Of a DNA stretch of 64,000 bases, positions 18,103 to 26,785 are shown in pieces. Numbering within the stretch: the stretch's first letter is position 1; each line of letters starts with the position of its first letter. Source of the DNA: Clostridiales bacterium (GTDB lineage: Bacteria > Bacillota > Clostridia > Oscillospirales > CAG-272); contig JAJQCT010000011.1 in NCBI GenBank assembly GCA_021202555.1, positions 62,001 to 126,000 of the forward strand. Direction: 5' to 3'. Below the pieces are notes generated by a model. That model saw only the letters and a list, made by a program, of their open reading frames with translations, was not told the origin of the DNA and searched no databases. The position numbers and the translations under genes are program-made.

Positions 18103-18140
18103 ATTCAAAGTGGTGCTTTTGCAAAAGCGCCCCTTTGAAT
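18103..18140 (+). repeat. TTTTGCAAAA-centred palindrome
   Basis: An imperfect 38-nt palindrome (ATTCAAAG to CTTTGAAT) followed by CCCCC and an A run. Members of the same family are at 29414-29449, 29576-29609 and 61895-61928. All lie directly after a gene or between operon genes, so a terminator or 3'-stabiliser role is plausible. Confidence 0.7.
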
Positions 18141-18183
18141 CCCCCGAAAAACCTCATGCTGCGGTCGTGAGCTGTCAGACCGT

Positions 18184-18364
18184 TTGCATTTCACCTCGAT
18201 TTATGCTACAATAAGACATTGATAAATGGGTATAACCCATTTATCAAGTCTGTCAAATAATTTTGTCTTGTCATGGACAAGACAAAATTATTTGCGGTTT
18301 GGCACTCAAGTTGATGAATAATGCGCGCAGCGCAATATTCACGGTGCAGTACTCAATATTATAG
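18184..18364 (+). repeat. Promoter-led palindrome array, copy A
   Basis: It begins with TTGCAT (18184-18189), 17 bp, TACAAT (18207-18212) and an extended -10 TG. Hairpins follow: 13 bp with loop ATA (18219-18247), a perfect 19 bp with loop ATG (18254-18294), and 5 bp GCGC type with loop GCA (18322-18334). It ends in the core AATATTCACGGTGCAG (from 18334). The methyltransferase gene begins 35 nt later on the same strand. Confidence 0.8.
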
Positions 18365-18398
18365 AATTTTTCAAAAACGGTGAAAGGAGCGTGAGGGG

Positions 18399-19208
18399 AT
18401 GAGATACGACAAATACGAAATAACGTCGATGGTTTACGACGCCGTAAATTCTCACGTTGACCGCAGGGCGTGGGCTGACGCGATAGAAGGGGATTTCCGC
18501 AAATACTGTAAGTCCCCTCCACAGCTCGTGCTTGACCTCGGCTGCGGCACGGGAACGCTTACGCTTTTGCTCGCGGAGCGCGGATATGACATGACCGGCG
18601 TCGATTCCTCGCCCGAAATGCTCTCGCTCGCGCGTGAAAATGAAGCGAGGATGTGTCCTGACGGCGGTGTGCTGTGGCTTTTGCAGGATATGAGCGATTT
18701 TGAGCTTTACGGGACGGTTGATGCTGTTATATCGACCTGCGACGCGATGAATTATCTCATCACAGACGCCGATATAAAAAGGTGTCTCTCCCTCGTTCAC
18801 AATTACCTGATTCCCGACGGGATTTTCATCTTTGACGTTGCCTCACGCGGCAAATTCCGCAGAAATTACGGCGGGCGCGACCTCATTTTCGAGGGCGACG
18901 GCTATTTTTGCGGCTGGAGAAGCGCATTCTCGGAGAGAACGGGAATCGCGAGATTTGACCTTACATACTTTATCGAGCATGAAGGCGGCTGGGTGAGATT
19001 TGACGAAACGCAGCGCCAGAGGTGCCGTTCGGTGCGCTCGATTAAAAGGCTTTTGTCCGAGACGGGATTTGATTTGCTCGGGATTTCGCGCGGATATGAT
19101 GCGGACGGCGGCAATTTCGATATTCACGACGAGGATTCTCCCGACGTTGATCGGATACGCTTTGCCGCGAGAGTACATAAGACCGAAACGAGCGGAAACA
19201 GGGGATAA
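18399..19208 (+). CDS. Class I SAM-dependent methyltransferase
   Basis: A Rossmann-fold methyltransferase with motif I LDLGCGTGTLTLLLAERG, an acidic VDSSPEML turn and the motif IV region STCDAMNYL. The domain type is common in Clostridia with unassigned small-molecule substrates, and I cannot name the acceptor. RBS AAAGGAG is upstream of the ATG. The 269-aa length is normal. It lies directly behind palindrome array A, whose promoter could drive it, and 34 nt before the Rrf2 regulator. Confidence 0.85.
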   Translation: MRYDKYEITSMVYDAVNSHVDRRAWADAIEGDFRKYCKSPPQLVLDLGCGTGTLTLLLAERGYDMTGVDSSPEMLSLARENEARMCPDGGVLWLLQDMSDFELYGTVDAVISTCDAMNYLITDADIKRCLSLVHNYLIPDGIFIFDVASRGKFRRNYGGRDLIFEGDGYFCGWRSAFSERTGIARFDLTYFIEHEGGWVRFDETQRQRCRSVRSIKRLLSETGFDLLGISRGYDADGGNFDIHDEDSPDVDRIRFAARVHKTETSGNRG

Positions 19209-19242
19209 TACTTGTATGCTGTATTTTTGAGGAGCGAACATT

Positions 19243-19671
19243 ATGCAGATTTCATCGAGATTTACGATAGCGATTCATATTCTGACCTGCGCCGAAGTGT
19301 TCAAGGACACCGAGCGTGTAACGAGCGATTTTCTCGCCGCAAGCATAGGCACAAACGCCGTAATCGTGCGGAAAATCCTCATTCAGCTTAAAAACGCTGG
19401 AATTGTGCGTGTCGCCCGCGGAAACGGCGGCACGGTGCTTTCAAAGCCCGCTGAGGAAATAAAGCTTCTCGACGTTTACCGCGCGGTCGATTGCACCGGC
19501 AGCGGAGGACTTTTCCGCTTTCATGAAAAACCGAATCCGAACTGTCCTGTCGGAAGGAACATTCACCGTGCTCTTGACGACAAGCTCCTGCGCATAGAGA
19601 ACGCGATGGAAAATGAAATGTGCGATATTACTCTCGCCGACGTAATCCGCGACGCCAAAGACCCTCAATGA
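19243..19671 (+). CDS. Rrf2-family transcriptional regulator (YwnA-like)
   Basis: A winged-helix regulator of the Rrf2 family: MQISSRFTIAIHIL at the start, recognition region TNAVIVRKILIQLKNAGIV, wing RGNGGTVLSKP. It has one cysteine in the PNPNCPVG region instead of the three that hold an Fe-S cluster in IscR or NsrR, so it resembles cluster-free YwnA. RBS TGAGGAG is present. It is followed by a NAD(P)-binding protein gene with its own promoter and a TTGTAAC inverted repeat, a likely operator. The same pairing (ywnA/ywnB) exists in Bacillus. Confidence 0.9.
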   Translation: MQISSRFTIAIHILTCAEVFKDTERVTSDFLAASIGTNAVIVRKILIQLKNAGIVRVARGNGGTVLSKPAEEIKLLDVYRAVDCTGSGGLFRFHEKPNPNCPVGRNIHRALDDKLLRIENAMENEMCDITLADVIRDAKDPQ

Positions 19672-19692
19672 ACATTTTTACTACATATGCAC

Positions 19693-19726
19693 AAATCTCC
19701 TCCGAAATGAGAGGAGATTTTTGTTT
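19693..19726 (+). terminator. Intrinsic terminator after the Rrf2 gene
   Basis: AAATCTCCTC (19693-19702) pairs with GAGGAGATTT (19711-19720) over an 8-nt loop, followed by a T-rich tail. It separates the regulator transcript from the promoter of the next gene. Confidence 0.8.
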
Positions 19727-19757
19727 ATATTTTTCTTCAAAAAATGCGATGTAACTA

Positions 19758-19811
19758 TTGACATTACAACTGCTGCGTGCTATAATATAGTTGTAACAAG
19801 AAAGGTTACAA
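19758..19811 (+). promoter_or_regulatory. Consensus promoter with TTGTAAC inverted repeat (probable Rrf2 operator)
   Basis: TTGACA (19758-19763), 17 bp, TATAAT (19781-19786): a perfect sigma-A match. TTACAAC in the spacer (19764-19770), TTGTAAC (19791-19797) and GTTACAA (19805-19811) form overlapping inverted repeats around the -10 and start site, where a repressor would block transcription. The Rrf2 protein encoded just upstream is the obvious candidate. Confidence 0.75.
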
Positions 19812-19840
19812 ATCAATCTTTTTTACGGAGGAACACAAAA

Positions 19841-20482
19841 ATGAAACTTGCGGTTATATGCGCAAACGGAAAAACGGGCAGACTTATCACAAACAAAGCC
19901 GTATCGAGAGGACTTGACGTGACGGCTGTCGTCAGAGGAGAAAACAAAACGGATGCTGAAAATGCTCTGTCAAAGGATCTTTTCGAGCTTACGCGCGACG
20001 ACCTTTCCGGATATGATGCGGTTGTTGACGCATTCGGCGCTTGGACGCCGGAAACGCTGCCGCAGCACGGCACGTCCCTTTCGCACCTTTGCGACATTTT
20101 AAGCGGTACCGACACGAAGCTTTACGTTGTCGGCGGCGCGGGAAGCCTTTATGTAAACGCCGAGCATACCGCCTGCGTCTCCGACGGCGAAAATTTCCCC
20201 GACGCATTCAAGCCTCTTGCCTCTGCGATGGCAAAAGCTTTGGGAGCGCTGCGTGAGCGTCACGATGTGAAATGGACATATGTCAGCCCCGCAGCCGACT
20301 TCCGCGCTGACGGCGAGGAAACGGGCAGTTACATCCTCGGCGGCGAGGAGCTTACCCTCAGCTCAAAGGGCGAGAGCGTCATAAGCTATGCTGATTACGC
20401 ATCGGCGATGATACACATAGTTGAACACGGCGAGAACAGCGCCGAATACGTCGGCAAGAGAATTTCGGTTGTTGAAGCGTAA
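19841..20482 (+). CDS. NAD(P)-binding oxidoreductase (NmrA/YwnB-like)
   Basis: A Rossmann-fold protein of the atypical SDR group. The N-terminal AVICANGKTGRLITNKAVSRG is a variant of the GxxGxxG dinucleotide loop; VDAFGAWTPETLP and YVSPAADFRADG are also typical of the family. It lacks a classical Tyr-x3-Lys pair, as many NmrA-like proteins do. I set the start at 19841 because of the ACGGAGGA ribosome site; it gives 213 aa. It is probably repressed by the neighbouring Rrf2 regulator through the TTGTAAC repeat. The substrate is unknown; the Bacillus pair is thought to respond to redox or electrophile stress. Confidence 0.85.
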   Translation: MKLAVICANGKTGRLITNKAVSRGLDVTAVVRGENKTDAENALSKDLFELTRDDLSGYDAVVDAFGAWTPETLPQHGTSLSHLCDILSGTDTKLYVVGGAGSLYVNAEHTACVSDGENFPDAFKPLASAMAKALGALRERHDVKWTYVSPAADFRADGEETGSYILGGEELTLSSKGESVISYADYASAMIHIVEHGENSAEYVGKRISVVEA

Positions 20483-20501
20483 CGCGGAAGCATTTGAAAT
20501 G

Positions 20502-20539
20502 AAAAAAATCCTGCGCACAAAAATGCGCGGGATTTTTTT
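20502..20539. terminator. Bidirectional terminator between convergent genes
   Basis: A 16-bp stem (20502-20517 with 20524-20539, one G-U pair), 6-nt loop, with A7 on one side and T7 on the other, so it works in both directions. It serves the SDR gene and tcdA, whose stop codon it overlaps. Confidence 0.85.
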
Positions 20540-21284
20540 ATGATGATTTTCCCGTTAAATCCTTTACGACCTCGCCGGCGATTATAAGACCGACGACGGG
20601 CGGGACAAATGCAGTGCTTCCCGGTGTGCTGCGCCTCGCCGTCCCTTTGCGGAAATTTTCCTGCGGGCAGCATTCTATCTTTGCGCTCTCTGACGGACGA
20701 ATGCACTCCTCCGTCGAATAAACGACCTTCAGGCTGCGTATTCCGCGCTTTCTGCATTCCTGCCGCATTACCCTTGCAAGCGGGCATACGGACGTTTCGT
20801 AAATGTCGGCGACGCGGAATTTCGTCGGGTCGAGCTTGTTTCCAGCTCCCATTGCACTGATTACGGGCACGCCGCACCCCTTAGCGCGCTCTATGATTTC
20901 AAGCTTTGCCGTCACGGTGTCAACCGCATCGACAACATATGAATACGACGAAAAATCAAATTCGCCGGCGTTTTCGGGTAGAAAGAAGCATTTGCGCACC
21001 TCAACCGCAGCGTCGGGGTTGATTTCAAGTATTCTCTCCCTCATCACGTCCGTCTTGTATCTGCCGACGGTAGCTCTTGTCGCGATAATCTGGCGGTTTA
21101 TGTTGGAGGGGCAGATTTTGTCGTCGTCAACAAGCACAAATGAGCCGACGCCCGACCGCGCGAGCGCCTCGACTGCGTATCCGCCGACACCGCCTATTCC
21201 GAACACGGCGACGCGGGCGGAATGAAGGCGCTCCATTCCTTCCTTCCCCAAAAGCATCTCCGTCCTTGAAAATTGATCCGGCAT
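20538..21284 (-). CDS. tcdA: tRNA threonylcarbamoyladenosine dehydratase (TcdA-like)
   Basis: An E1-like adenylating enzyme that cyclises t6A to ct6A at tRNA position 37. The ATP loop FGIGGVGGYAVEALARSG, DDDKICPSNINRQI and VVDAVDTVTAKL are characteristic of the YgdL/TcdA branch of the ThiF family, and PPVVGLIIAGEVV closes the domain. The 248-aa length is normal. It is the last gene of a long minus-strand run that is rich in tRNA and rRNA modification enzymes, 7 nt after rsmG. Confidence 0.9.
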   Translation of the reverse strand: MPDQFSRTEMLLGKEGMERLHSARVAVFGIGGVGGYAVEALARSGVGSFVLVDDDKICPSNINRQIIATRATVGRYKTDVMRERILEINPDAAVEVRKCFFLPENAGEFDFSSYSYVVDAVDTVTAKLEIIERAKGCGVPVISAMGAGNKLDPTKFRVADIYETSVCPLARVMRQECRKRGIRSLKVVYSTEECIRPSESAKIECCPQENFRKGTARRSTPGSTAFVPPVVGLIIAGEVVKDLTGKSS

Positions 21285-21291
21285 CCCGATT

Positions 21292-22017
21292 TTATATTCT
21301 CTCTTTCAATATTTTTGCGTATCGTCGCGGGTACGCGGCAGGTGTGTGTGAGTGCTTTCTCATTATCACGAGCGTGCGGTTCATTGTCTCGCCCGCGCCG
21401 CAAATTCGCGTCGGCACGACATCTTCAACCTCCGCACCAAGAGCCGAAATTGCGCCCTTCGCCTCGGAAATCTCCGCTCGCGCCGTCTCCTCGCTCCCCT
21501 TCATCGCGATTATGACGCCGCCGACGGCAGCAAACGGAATTGTAAGCTCCGCCAGAATCGAAAGCTTCGCGACGGCGCGCGAAACTGTTGTGTCAAATGC
21601 TTCGCGAAGCTCGGGCTTATGCGCCGCCTCCTCCGCGCGGGCGGTCACCGCGCGCACGTTTGTAAGCGCCAGCATTTCTGAAGCCGACGTGACAAAGCTC
21701 ATGCGCTTCCCCGTCGAATCGAGCGCGCAAACACTCATATCAGGGCGCATTACAGCCGTCGGAATCGCGGGAAAGCCCGCGCCGCTGCCAATATCGATGA
21801 GAGTTTCGCCCTTTATATACGGAAGAGCCGTCAGGGAATCGATGAAGTGGCGCACGTAAATCCCCGTCTCATCCTTTACCGCGGTGAGGTCATATTTTTC
21901 GTTTTCCTCGGAAAGATACGCTGCGAAACGGCAAAGTACCGCCGCGTTTTCGGGGGATATTGAAATCCCGTTTTCATCTGCGAGCGAAATCAAAGCTTTT
22001 TCGTCAAATTCAATCAT
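21292..22017 (-). CDS. rsmG: 16S rRNA (guanine527-N7)-methyltransferase RsmG
   Basis: Methylates N7 of G527 in 16S rRNA. The family block NEKYDLTAVKD, with HFIDSLTALPYI and the SAM loop DIGSGAGFPAIP, identifies it. The 241-aa length is usual. Its start overlaps the end of mnmG by 8 nt, and the mnmG-rsmG (gidA-gidB) pairing is very widely conserved. Confidence 0.95.
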   Translation of the reverse strand: MIEFDEKALISLADENGISISPENAAVLCRFAAYLSEENEKYDLTAVKDETGIYVRHFIDSLTALPYIKGETLIDIGSGAGFPAIPTAVMRPDMSVCALDSTGKRMSFVTSASEMLALTNVRAVTARAEEAAHKPELREAFDTTVSRAVAKLSILAELTIPFAAVGGVIIAMKGSEETARAEISEAKGAISALGAEVEDVVPTRICGAGETMNRTLVIMRKHSHTPAAYPRRYAKILKERI

Positions 22018-23908
22018 TTTTTGCCGCCCTCCCTCGCCTTTCCGCCTCGATATATATTAAAAGCGCCGTTATGTCTGCGGGATTTACTCCGGAAATCCGC
22101 GACGCCTGCCCGACGGTGAGCGGTCGCCGCTCCGAAAGCTTTGCCGCCGCCTCAGCGCGCATTCCCCGAACGCACCCGTAGTCAATCCCCTCAGGGATTT
22201 TCATCCCCTCCGCGCGAGCGGCTTTTTTTATCGCCGCCTCCTGCTTTTTGAGATACCCCTCGTACTTGATTTCCGTCTCGACCGTGAGCGCCTCCGCTCG
22301 GGTGAGACCTTCGGGCGCGGGGGTCAGGGAGGTGAGCACCTCATACGACACCTCCGGGCGCCGCAGAAGCTCGTCCGCGTGAGCGGCGGAGACAATCGGA
22401 GAGGTGCCAAGGGAGCAAAGTGCTGCGTTTGTGTCCGCCGTCGGGCGTATCACCGTCGATGCAAGGCGCGAAATTTCCCGCCTCGTGCGCTCCTGCCGCG
22501 ACAGAAACGCCTCCCATGCATCGTCGTCGATAAGTCCCGCATCATGTCCCTTTGGCGTCAGCCGCTCGTCCGCGTTATCCTGACGCATAAAAAGCCTGTA
22601 TTCCGAGCGCGAGGTCATAATCCTGTACGGCTCGGAAACGCCCCTTGTTACAAGGTCGTCAATCATAATTCCGATATATGATGAGGCGCGCTCGACGATG
22701 AGCGGCGGGCGACGCAGAACAAAAAGCGCCGCGTTTGCGCCCGCGACAAGCCCCTGCGCTGCCGCTTCCTCATATCCCGATGTGCCGTTGAATTGTCCCG
22801 CGCCGTAAAGCCCGCGTATTTTTCTGAATCCGAGCGTCGCGTCAAGCTCTGTCGGGTCGCAGAGGTCATATTCGATTGCGTATGCGTTTCTCGTTATGTG
22901 CGCCGACTCAAAGCCGTCGAGGGAATGAAGCATTTCGCGCTGAATCGCAGTCGGCATTGACGTTGAAAATCCGCTTATATACGTCTCGTCGTCGCCCTCG
23001 CCCATAGGCTCTACAAAGAGCTGATGGCGCTCCTTGTCGGGAAAACGCACGATTTTATCCTCAATTGACGGGCAGTAGCGCGGACCCGTGCCGTGAATAT
23101 TGCCCGAATACATCGCGGAGCGCGAAAGATTTTTCCGAATTATCTCATGCGTTTTTTCATTCGTGTATACTATGTGGCATGGAGTTTCGATCTTGTCAGA
23201 AAGATAATTTTCGGGCGTCCTTTTTGAAAACGGAATCGGATTTGCCTCGCCCGACTGAAGCTCGAGACGCGAAAAATCAATAGTCTTTGCCGACACCCTC
23301 ACGGGCGTTCCCGTTTTGAATCTCATCATCCTGACGCCGAGCGAGCAGAGCGCGCCCGAGAGCGCGTTTGCCGCAAGCGTTCCGTCGGGACCCGACGAAT
23401 AGTGTATGCCGCCGACGTGAACGGTTCCGCAAAGATAGGTCCCGCAGCATAAAACAGCCGCGCCGCATTCCCATCTGTCGCCGAGCTTTGTTGTCAGAGC
23501 CGTAATTTTCCCGTCAGCCGTCTCGATTCCCGAAATTTCCGCGCCGACAAGGCGAAGCTTTGCCATGCCCTTCAGAATGTCCGTGACGACGGCTTTATAT
23601 TTTCGCCTGTCTGTCTGGGCGCGCTTGGAACGCACGGCGGCGCCCTTGCTTTCATTGAGCATTCTGCTTGAAATTGTCGCCATATCGGCGGCGCGTCCCA
23701 TCACCCCGCCGAGCGCGTCGATTTCATATACGAGATGACCCTTTCCCGTGCCTCCGATACATGGATTGCACGGCATATTCGCAATCCCGTCAAGCGACAG
23801 CGTGAAAAGCACTGTGTCGCACCCGAGCCTTGCCGCAGCCGCAGCCGCTTCAACTCCCGCGTGTCCCGCGCCGACCACGGCGACATCGCACCTAAGCTTT
23901 TCACTCAT
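22010..23908 (-). CDS. mnmG: tRNA uridine-34 carboxymethylaminomethyl synthase subunit MnmG
   Basis: The FAD-dependent partner of MnmE that modifies wobble uridine in tRNA. The FAD-binding VGAGHAGVEAAAAAARLG is near the start, then MPCNPCIGGTGKGHLV with the catalytic cysteine, TGTPVRV, and the C-terminal helical domain (YIEAE). The frame is open 95 codons further upstream inside the previous gene; I chose the ATG at 23908 because it overlaps that gene's stop as ATGA and puts the FAD loop at the expected position. The protein is 632 aa. mnmE is not in the window. Confidence 0.96.
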   Translation of the reverse strand: MSEKLRCDVAVVGAGHAGVEAAAAAARLGCDTVLFTLSLDGIANMPCNPCIGGTGKGHLVYEIDALGGVMGRAADMATISSRMLNESKGAAVRSKRAQTDRRKYKAVVTDILKGMAKLRLVGAEISGIETADGKITALTTKLGDRWECGAAVLCCGTYLCGTVHVGGIHYSSGPDGTLAANALSGALCSLGVRMMRFKTGTPVRVSAKTIDFSRLELQSGEANPIPFSKRTPENYLSDKIETPCHIVYTNEKTHEIIRKNLSRSAMYSGNIHGTGPRYCPSIEDKIVRFPDKERHQLFVEPMGEGDDETYISGFSTSMPTAIQREMLHSLDGFESAHITRNAYAIEYDLCDPTELDATLGFRKIRGLYGAGQFNGTSGYEEAAAQGLVAGANAALFVLRRPPLIVERASSYIGIMIDDLVTRGVSEPYRIMTSRSEYRLFMRQDNADERLTPKGHDAGLIDDDAWEAFLSRQERTRREISRLASTVIRPTADTNAALCSLGTSPIVSAAHADELLRRPEVSYEVLTSLTPAPEGLTRAEALTVETEIKYEGYLKKQEAAIKKAARAEGMKIPEGIDYGCVRGMRAEAAAKLSERRPLTVGQASRISGVNPADITALLIYIEAERRGRAAKND

Positions 23909-25497
23909 CCCCCCGCCGGCGCCTCCATCTTGTAAAGAATATTCCATCCGTCGGAGCCGAAAACGGCGAGAACGCCCGAGGAAACATTTGAAATCTGCGT
24001 ATAGTTTCCGTAGGGAATCACGAAATTCCCCGATTTGTCGATAAGACCGCGCGAGTTTCCGCTGCCGACAACGGCAAGACCCTCGTAAAACGGCTTCGCG
24101 TATGAAAGGGAGGGCTGCACTATCCATGAGCCGGTGTAATCCATATAGCCGTAAAGCATCGTCTCCGTGTTCTGAAGCAGTATCATTCCGCACGAATACG
24201 CCTTGACCTCATATCCTGACGGCACCGGAAATTCGCTCCCGTCCGAATAAATCAGCACATCCGCGTCCTCATAAACGTAGGTCTGCGGGTTCTCCTCGAG
24301 CGTGTAATAGTAATTGTCAACTCTTATGCGCCTTGCGCGCACAAGTCCGTATTCAAAATAGTAAAATCCGATTGATTCCTCGCCGTCCGTCAAGGCGGGC
24401 ATATAGTATTGAAGCACACGGCGTTCAAGCGACACGTCCCTGTATGTCGTCGAGACTGAAATCCCGCGTCCTCCGCTGCGCGTTATATAGTAAAGCCATC
24501 CGTCCTCGTTGACGACGGCGGCAAGAGATTCGGAGAAATTGTAGGCGCCGTAATAAATATAATCCGTCAGAAGCCCCGAGCTTGATGAGAGCGCGAACAT
24601 CCGCGTCACCGTGGGAATCTGATATGCGAGCAGATTGCCGTCCTCGTCGTATTCGCCCTCAATGTCCTCGTAGGTATATGTTGTTATCAGCGATGATGAA
24701 AAATACCGTCCCTCCGAGACGCTGCCGTATGAGGGAAGATAATCGAAATGAACGCCCCTGTCGTCAGTGTCGGGAACGTAATCCGACTCGATAAATTCGC
24801 CCGAGTCGGCGTCAAGATAATAATATGCGTCCTTGTACGTGAAAAGCGCGCGTCCGCTCGTGTCGCGCTGATAAGCGGGGGAAATGCTGTCGGAGTCATA
24901 ATATCCGACGTAATCCCCCGATGTAGTATATACGGTGCGGGCGCTCGAACCGTAGTGAGCGATTATAACGTACCCCATGTAAAGCGTCACGGCAGGCTCG
25001 GCGCTCGTGCTGTTATAATAAACGGCTTCGCGGAACCCCGCGTCTGTCAGAAACTGATACCTGACAACGCTCTTTGTCACGGTGCCGAACGAATACTGCG
25101 ACGGCAGCGAGGTGAAAATTTCGCCTGCGTCCGCAAGCACAAAGCTCTCGTCCCAGTCGTCCGTCGATATTTCATATCCGAGCGCGGAATATTCGTCGGC
25201 GCTGCCGAAGGAAACGGTCGTTACCTGCTCGCCCTCGTCGCCTGCAGCTGTATCGTCGGTGCTGCCGCCGGTCGTGACCGCATCAGATGATGCGCCCACA
25301 TCTGATGATGCGCCCACATCCGTTTCCGTATCCGTAACGTCTGAAGTCTCCGTCTCATCCGACGATTCCGTGAACTCGTTCTCATCAGAGCGCGCAAAAA
25401 ACGCCACGTCAAACCAGCCTATCAGGTAAATATACCAGATGGCACAGATTAAAAGTAGCGTTATAACTGCGAGTATGCGTACCCTAATGCTTCTCAT
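23905..25497 (-). CDS. Membrane-anchored WG-repeat-like protein
   Basis: An N-terminal membrane anchor (ILAVITLLLICAIWYIYLIG) is followed by an acidic Ser/Thr/Asp linker and about 430 residues of beta-rich, tyrosine-rich repeats resembling WG (KWG) repeats, clearest at the C-terminus (YGYMDYTGSWIVQP and RGLIDKSGNFVIPYG). Such proteins are usually extracytoplasmic with unknown ligands. The linker contains the tandem duplication VGASSDVGASSD. It is coupled to mnmG by an ATGA overlap although the two functions look unrelated. RBS AGGAG is upstream, overlapping the rlmH stop region. Confidence 0.75.
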   Translation of the reverse strand: MRSIRVRILAVITLLLICAIWYIYLIGWFDVAFFARSDENEFTESSDETETSDVTDTETDVGASSDVGASSDAVTTGGSTDDTAAGDEGEQVTTVSFGSADEYSALGYEISTDDWDESFVLADAGEIFTSLPSQYSFGTVTKSVVRYQFLTDAGFREAVYYNSTSAEPAVTLYMGYVIIAHYGSSARTVYTTSGDYVGYYDSDSISPAYQRDTSGRALFTYKDAYYYLDADSGEFIESDYVPDTDDRGVHFDYLPSYGSVSEGRYFSSSLITTYTYEDIEGEYDEDGNLLAYQIPTVTRMFALSSSSGLLTDYIYYGAYNFSESLAAVVNEDGWLYYITRSGGRGISVSTTYRDVSLERRVLQYYMPALTDGEESIGFYYFEYGLVRARRIRVDNYYYTLEENPQTYVYEDADVLIYSDGSEFPVPSGYEVKAYSCGMILLQNTETMLYGYMDYTGSWIVQPSLSYAKPFYEGLAVVGSGNSRGLIDKSGNFVIPYGNYTQISNVSSGVLAVFGSDGWNILYKMEAPAGG

Positions 25498-25504
25498 TTT
25501 ACTC

Positions 25505-25990
25505 CTATTTGTGGTAGCTGCCGCCGTGTATAATCGTCATCGAGCGGTAAAGCACCTCGTATAAAATCGACTGCATCATTGTGTGCGGAAAGGTGAGCGG
25601 CGACAGCGAAAGCCGCAGGTCGGCGCTTTTTTTAACCGCGTCTGAAAGCCCGTGCGAGCTGCCGATTATGAAGGTCAGCTCCGAGGCACCCATGTCAAGC
25701 GCGCGCCCGAAATGCTCCGCGAGCGCCTCCGATGAGGGAAAAAGCTTCCCCTCGATACAGAGCGCCGTGACATAAGTGCACTTCGGAATCGCCGCAAGGA
25801 CACGTTCGCCCTCGGCTGCGAGAGCTGCCGAGATTTCCCCGTCCGACGGGTCGGAGGGCAGCCTTTTCTGCGGAATTTCCGTTTTAATCACACGCCCGTA
25901 GTAGGTGAGGCGCTTTTCGTATTCGGCTGCGGCGGCGCGGAAATATTCGTCCTTGGCACCGCCGACAGATATAATGTGAAATACGTTCAT
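25505..25990 (-). CDS. rlmH: 23S rRNA (pseudouridine1915-N3)-methyltransferase RlmH
   Basis: A SPOUT-family methyltransferase acting on helix 69 of 23S rRNA. IIGSSHGLSDAVKKSADLRL and the C-terminal trefoil-knot segment TFPHTMMQSILYEVLYRS are diagnostic, and the protein ends YHK. The 161-aa length is typical. It lies 10 nt after the WalJ-like gene; these two genes also sit close together in many Bacillota. Confidence 0.96.
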   Translation of the reverse strand: MNVFHIISVGGAKDEYFRAAAAEYEKRLTYYGRVIKTEIPQKRLPSDPSDGEISAALAAEGERVLAAIPKCTYVTALCIEGKLFPSSEALAEHFGRALDMGASELTFIIGSSHGLSDAVKKSADLRLSLSPLTFPHTMMQSILYEVLYRSMTIIHGGSYHK

Positions 25991-26000
25991 CCTTGAAAGA

Positions 26001-26780
26001 TTAAATCACGCGCGTGGGGGCGCGCTGCGACGCCGCGTCAAGCCGAACGCCGTATCCGGCGAGGACGCCCTCCGTCTCCGCAAGCGCAAGCTCGCGCGTG
26101 TTGTTATGCTCCGAGATGTGTGCGAGCACGATTGTCTCGGCTCCCGCCTCCGCAAGTGACAGCGCAAGCTGCGCGCCCTGCTCGTTTGAAAGATGCCCCT
26201 TCCCTGAGAGAATCCGCTCCTTTAGAAAATACGGATAAGGTCCGCATTTCAGCATCTCAACATCGTGATTTGCCTCAATTATCAGGTGCGTGCAGCCCGA
26301 AAGCGCCGAGACGATTTTGTCTGTTGTATGTCCCGTGTCCGTCACGATTCCGAACTCATGGGAAGAGCCCTCAAAGCTTACCCTGTAGCCGACGCACATG
26401 GCAGCGTCATGATGCGCGCGAAAGCTTTTTATATGTATTCCCCCGACCTGCTCCTCAAAAAGCGGCGGGTGATTGATTATGCTCTCCGAAAGCGCCTCTG
26501 AGCAGGAATAAATAAATCTCTCCGCCGAGGGATTTGTCATGTGAACGGGCAGACCGGTGCGCTTTTCAAGCGTTTCGAGCGCGGAAACATGGTCGCTGTG
26601 CTCGTGCGTGATGAAAACTGACATGATTTTGCCGACATCGCCGCCGACAGCGTCAACAGCGCGCGAAAGCGAGAGAAACGAGCCGCCCGCGTCGATTAAA
26701 ATCGCCGCGCCGTCGTACTCGATATAAGTCGAGTTTCCCTTTGAGCCTGAATAAAGCGAGAAAATTTTAGGTTCCGTCAT
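26001..26780 (-). CDS. MBL-fold metallohydrolase, WalJ/YycJ-like
   Basis: A metallo-beta-lactamase fold hydrolase with the metal motif ITHEHSDHV, a further His in AHHDA and Asp in IVTDTGHTTD. The sequence start (FSLYSGSKGNSTYIEYDGAAILIDAG in pieces) is typical of YycJ/WalJ, a cytoplasmic protein linked to cell-wall or DNA repair phenotypes. The 259-aa length fits. It lies in the minus-strand operon just upstream of rlmH; WalRK itself is not nearby. Confidence 0.9.
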   Translation of the reverse strand: MTEPKIFSLYSGSKGNSTYIEYDGAAILIDAGGSFLSLSRAVDAVGGDVGKIMSVFITHEHSDHVSALETLEKRTGLPVHMTNPSAERFIYSCSEALSESIINHPPLFEEQVGGIHIKSFRAHHDAAMCVGYRVSFEGSSHEFGIVTDTGHTTDKIVSALSGCTHLIIEANHDVEMLKCGPYPYFLKERILSGKGHLSNEQGAQLALSLAEAGAETIVLAHISEHNNTRELALAETEGVLAGYGVRLDAASQRAPTRVI

Positions 26781-26785
26781 TTAGT

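Noticed and set aside
23909..24193. 95-residue N-terminal extension of MnmG
   Set aside because: It overlaps the WG-repeat gene in another frame and would displace the FAD loop from its usual place.
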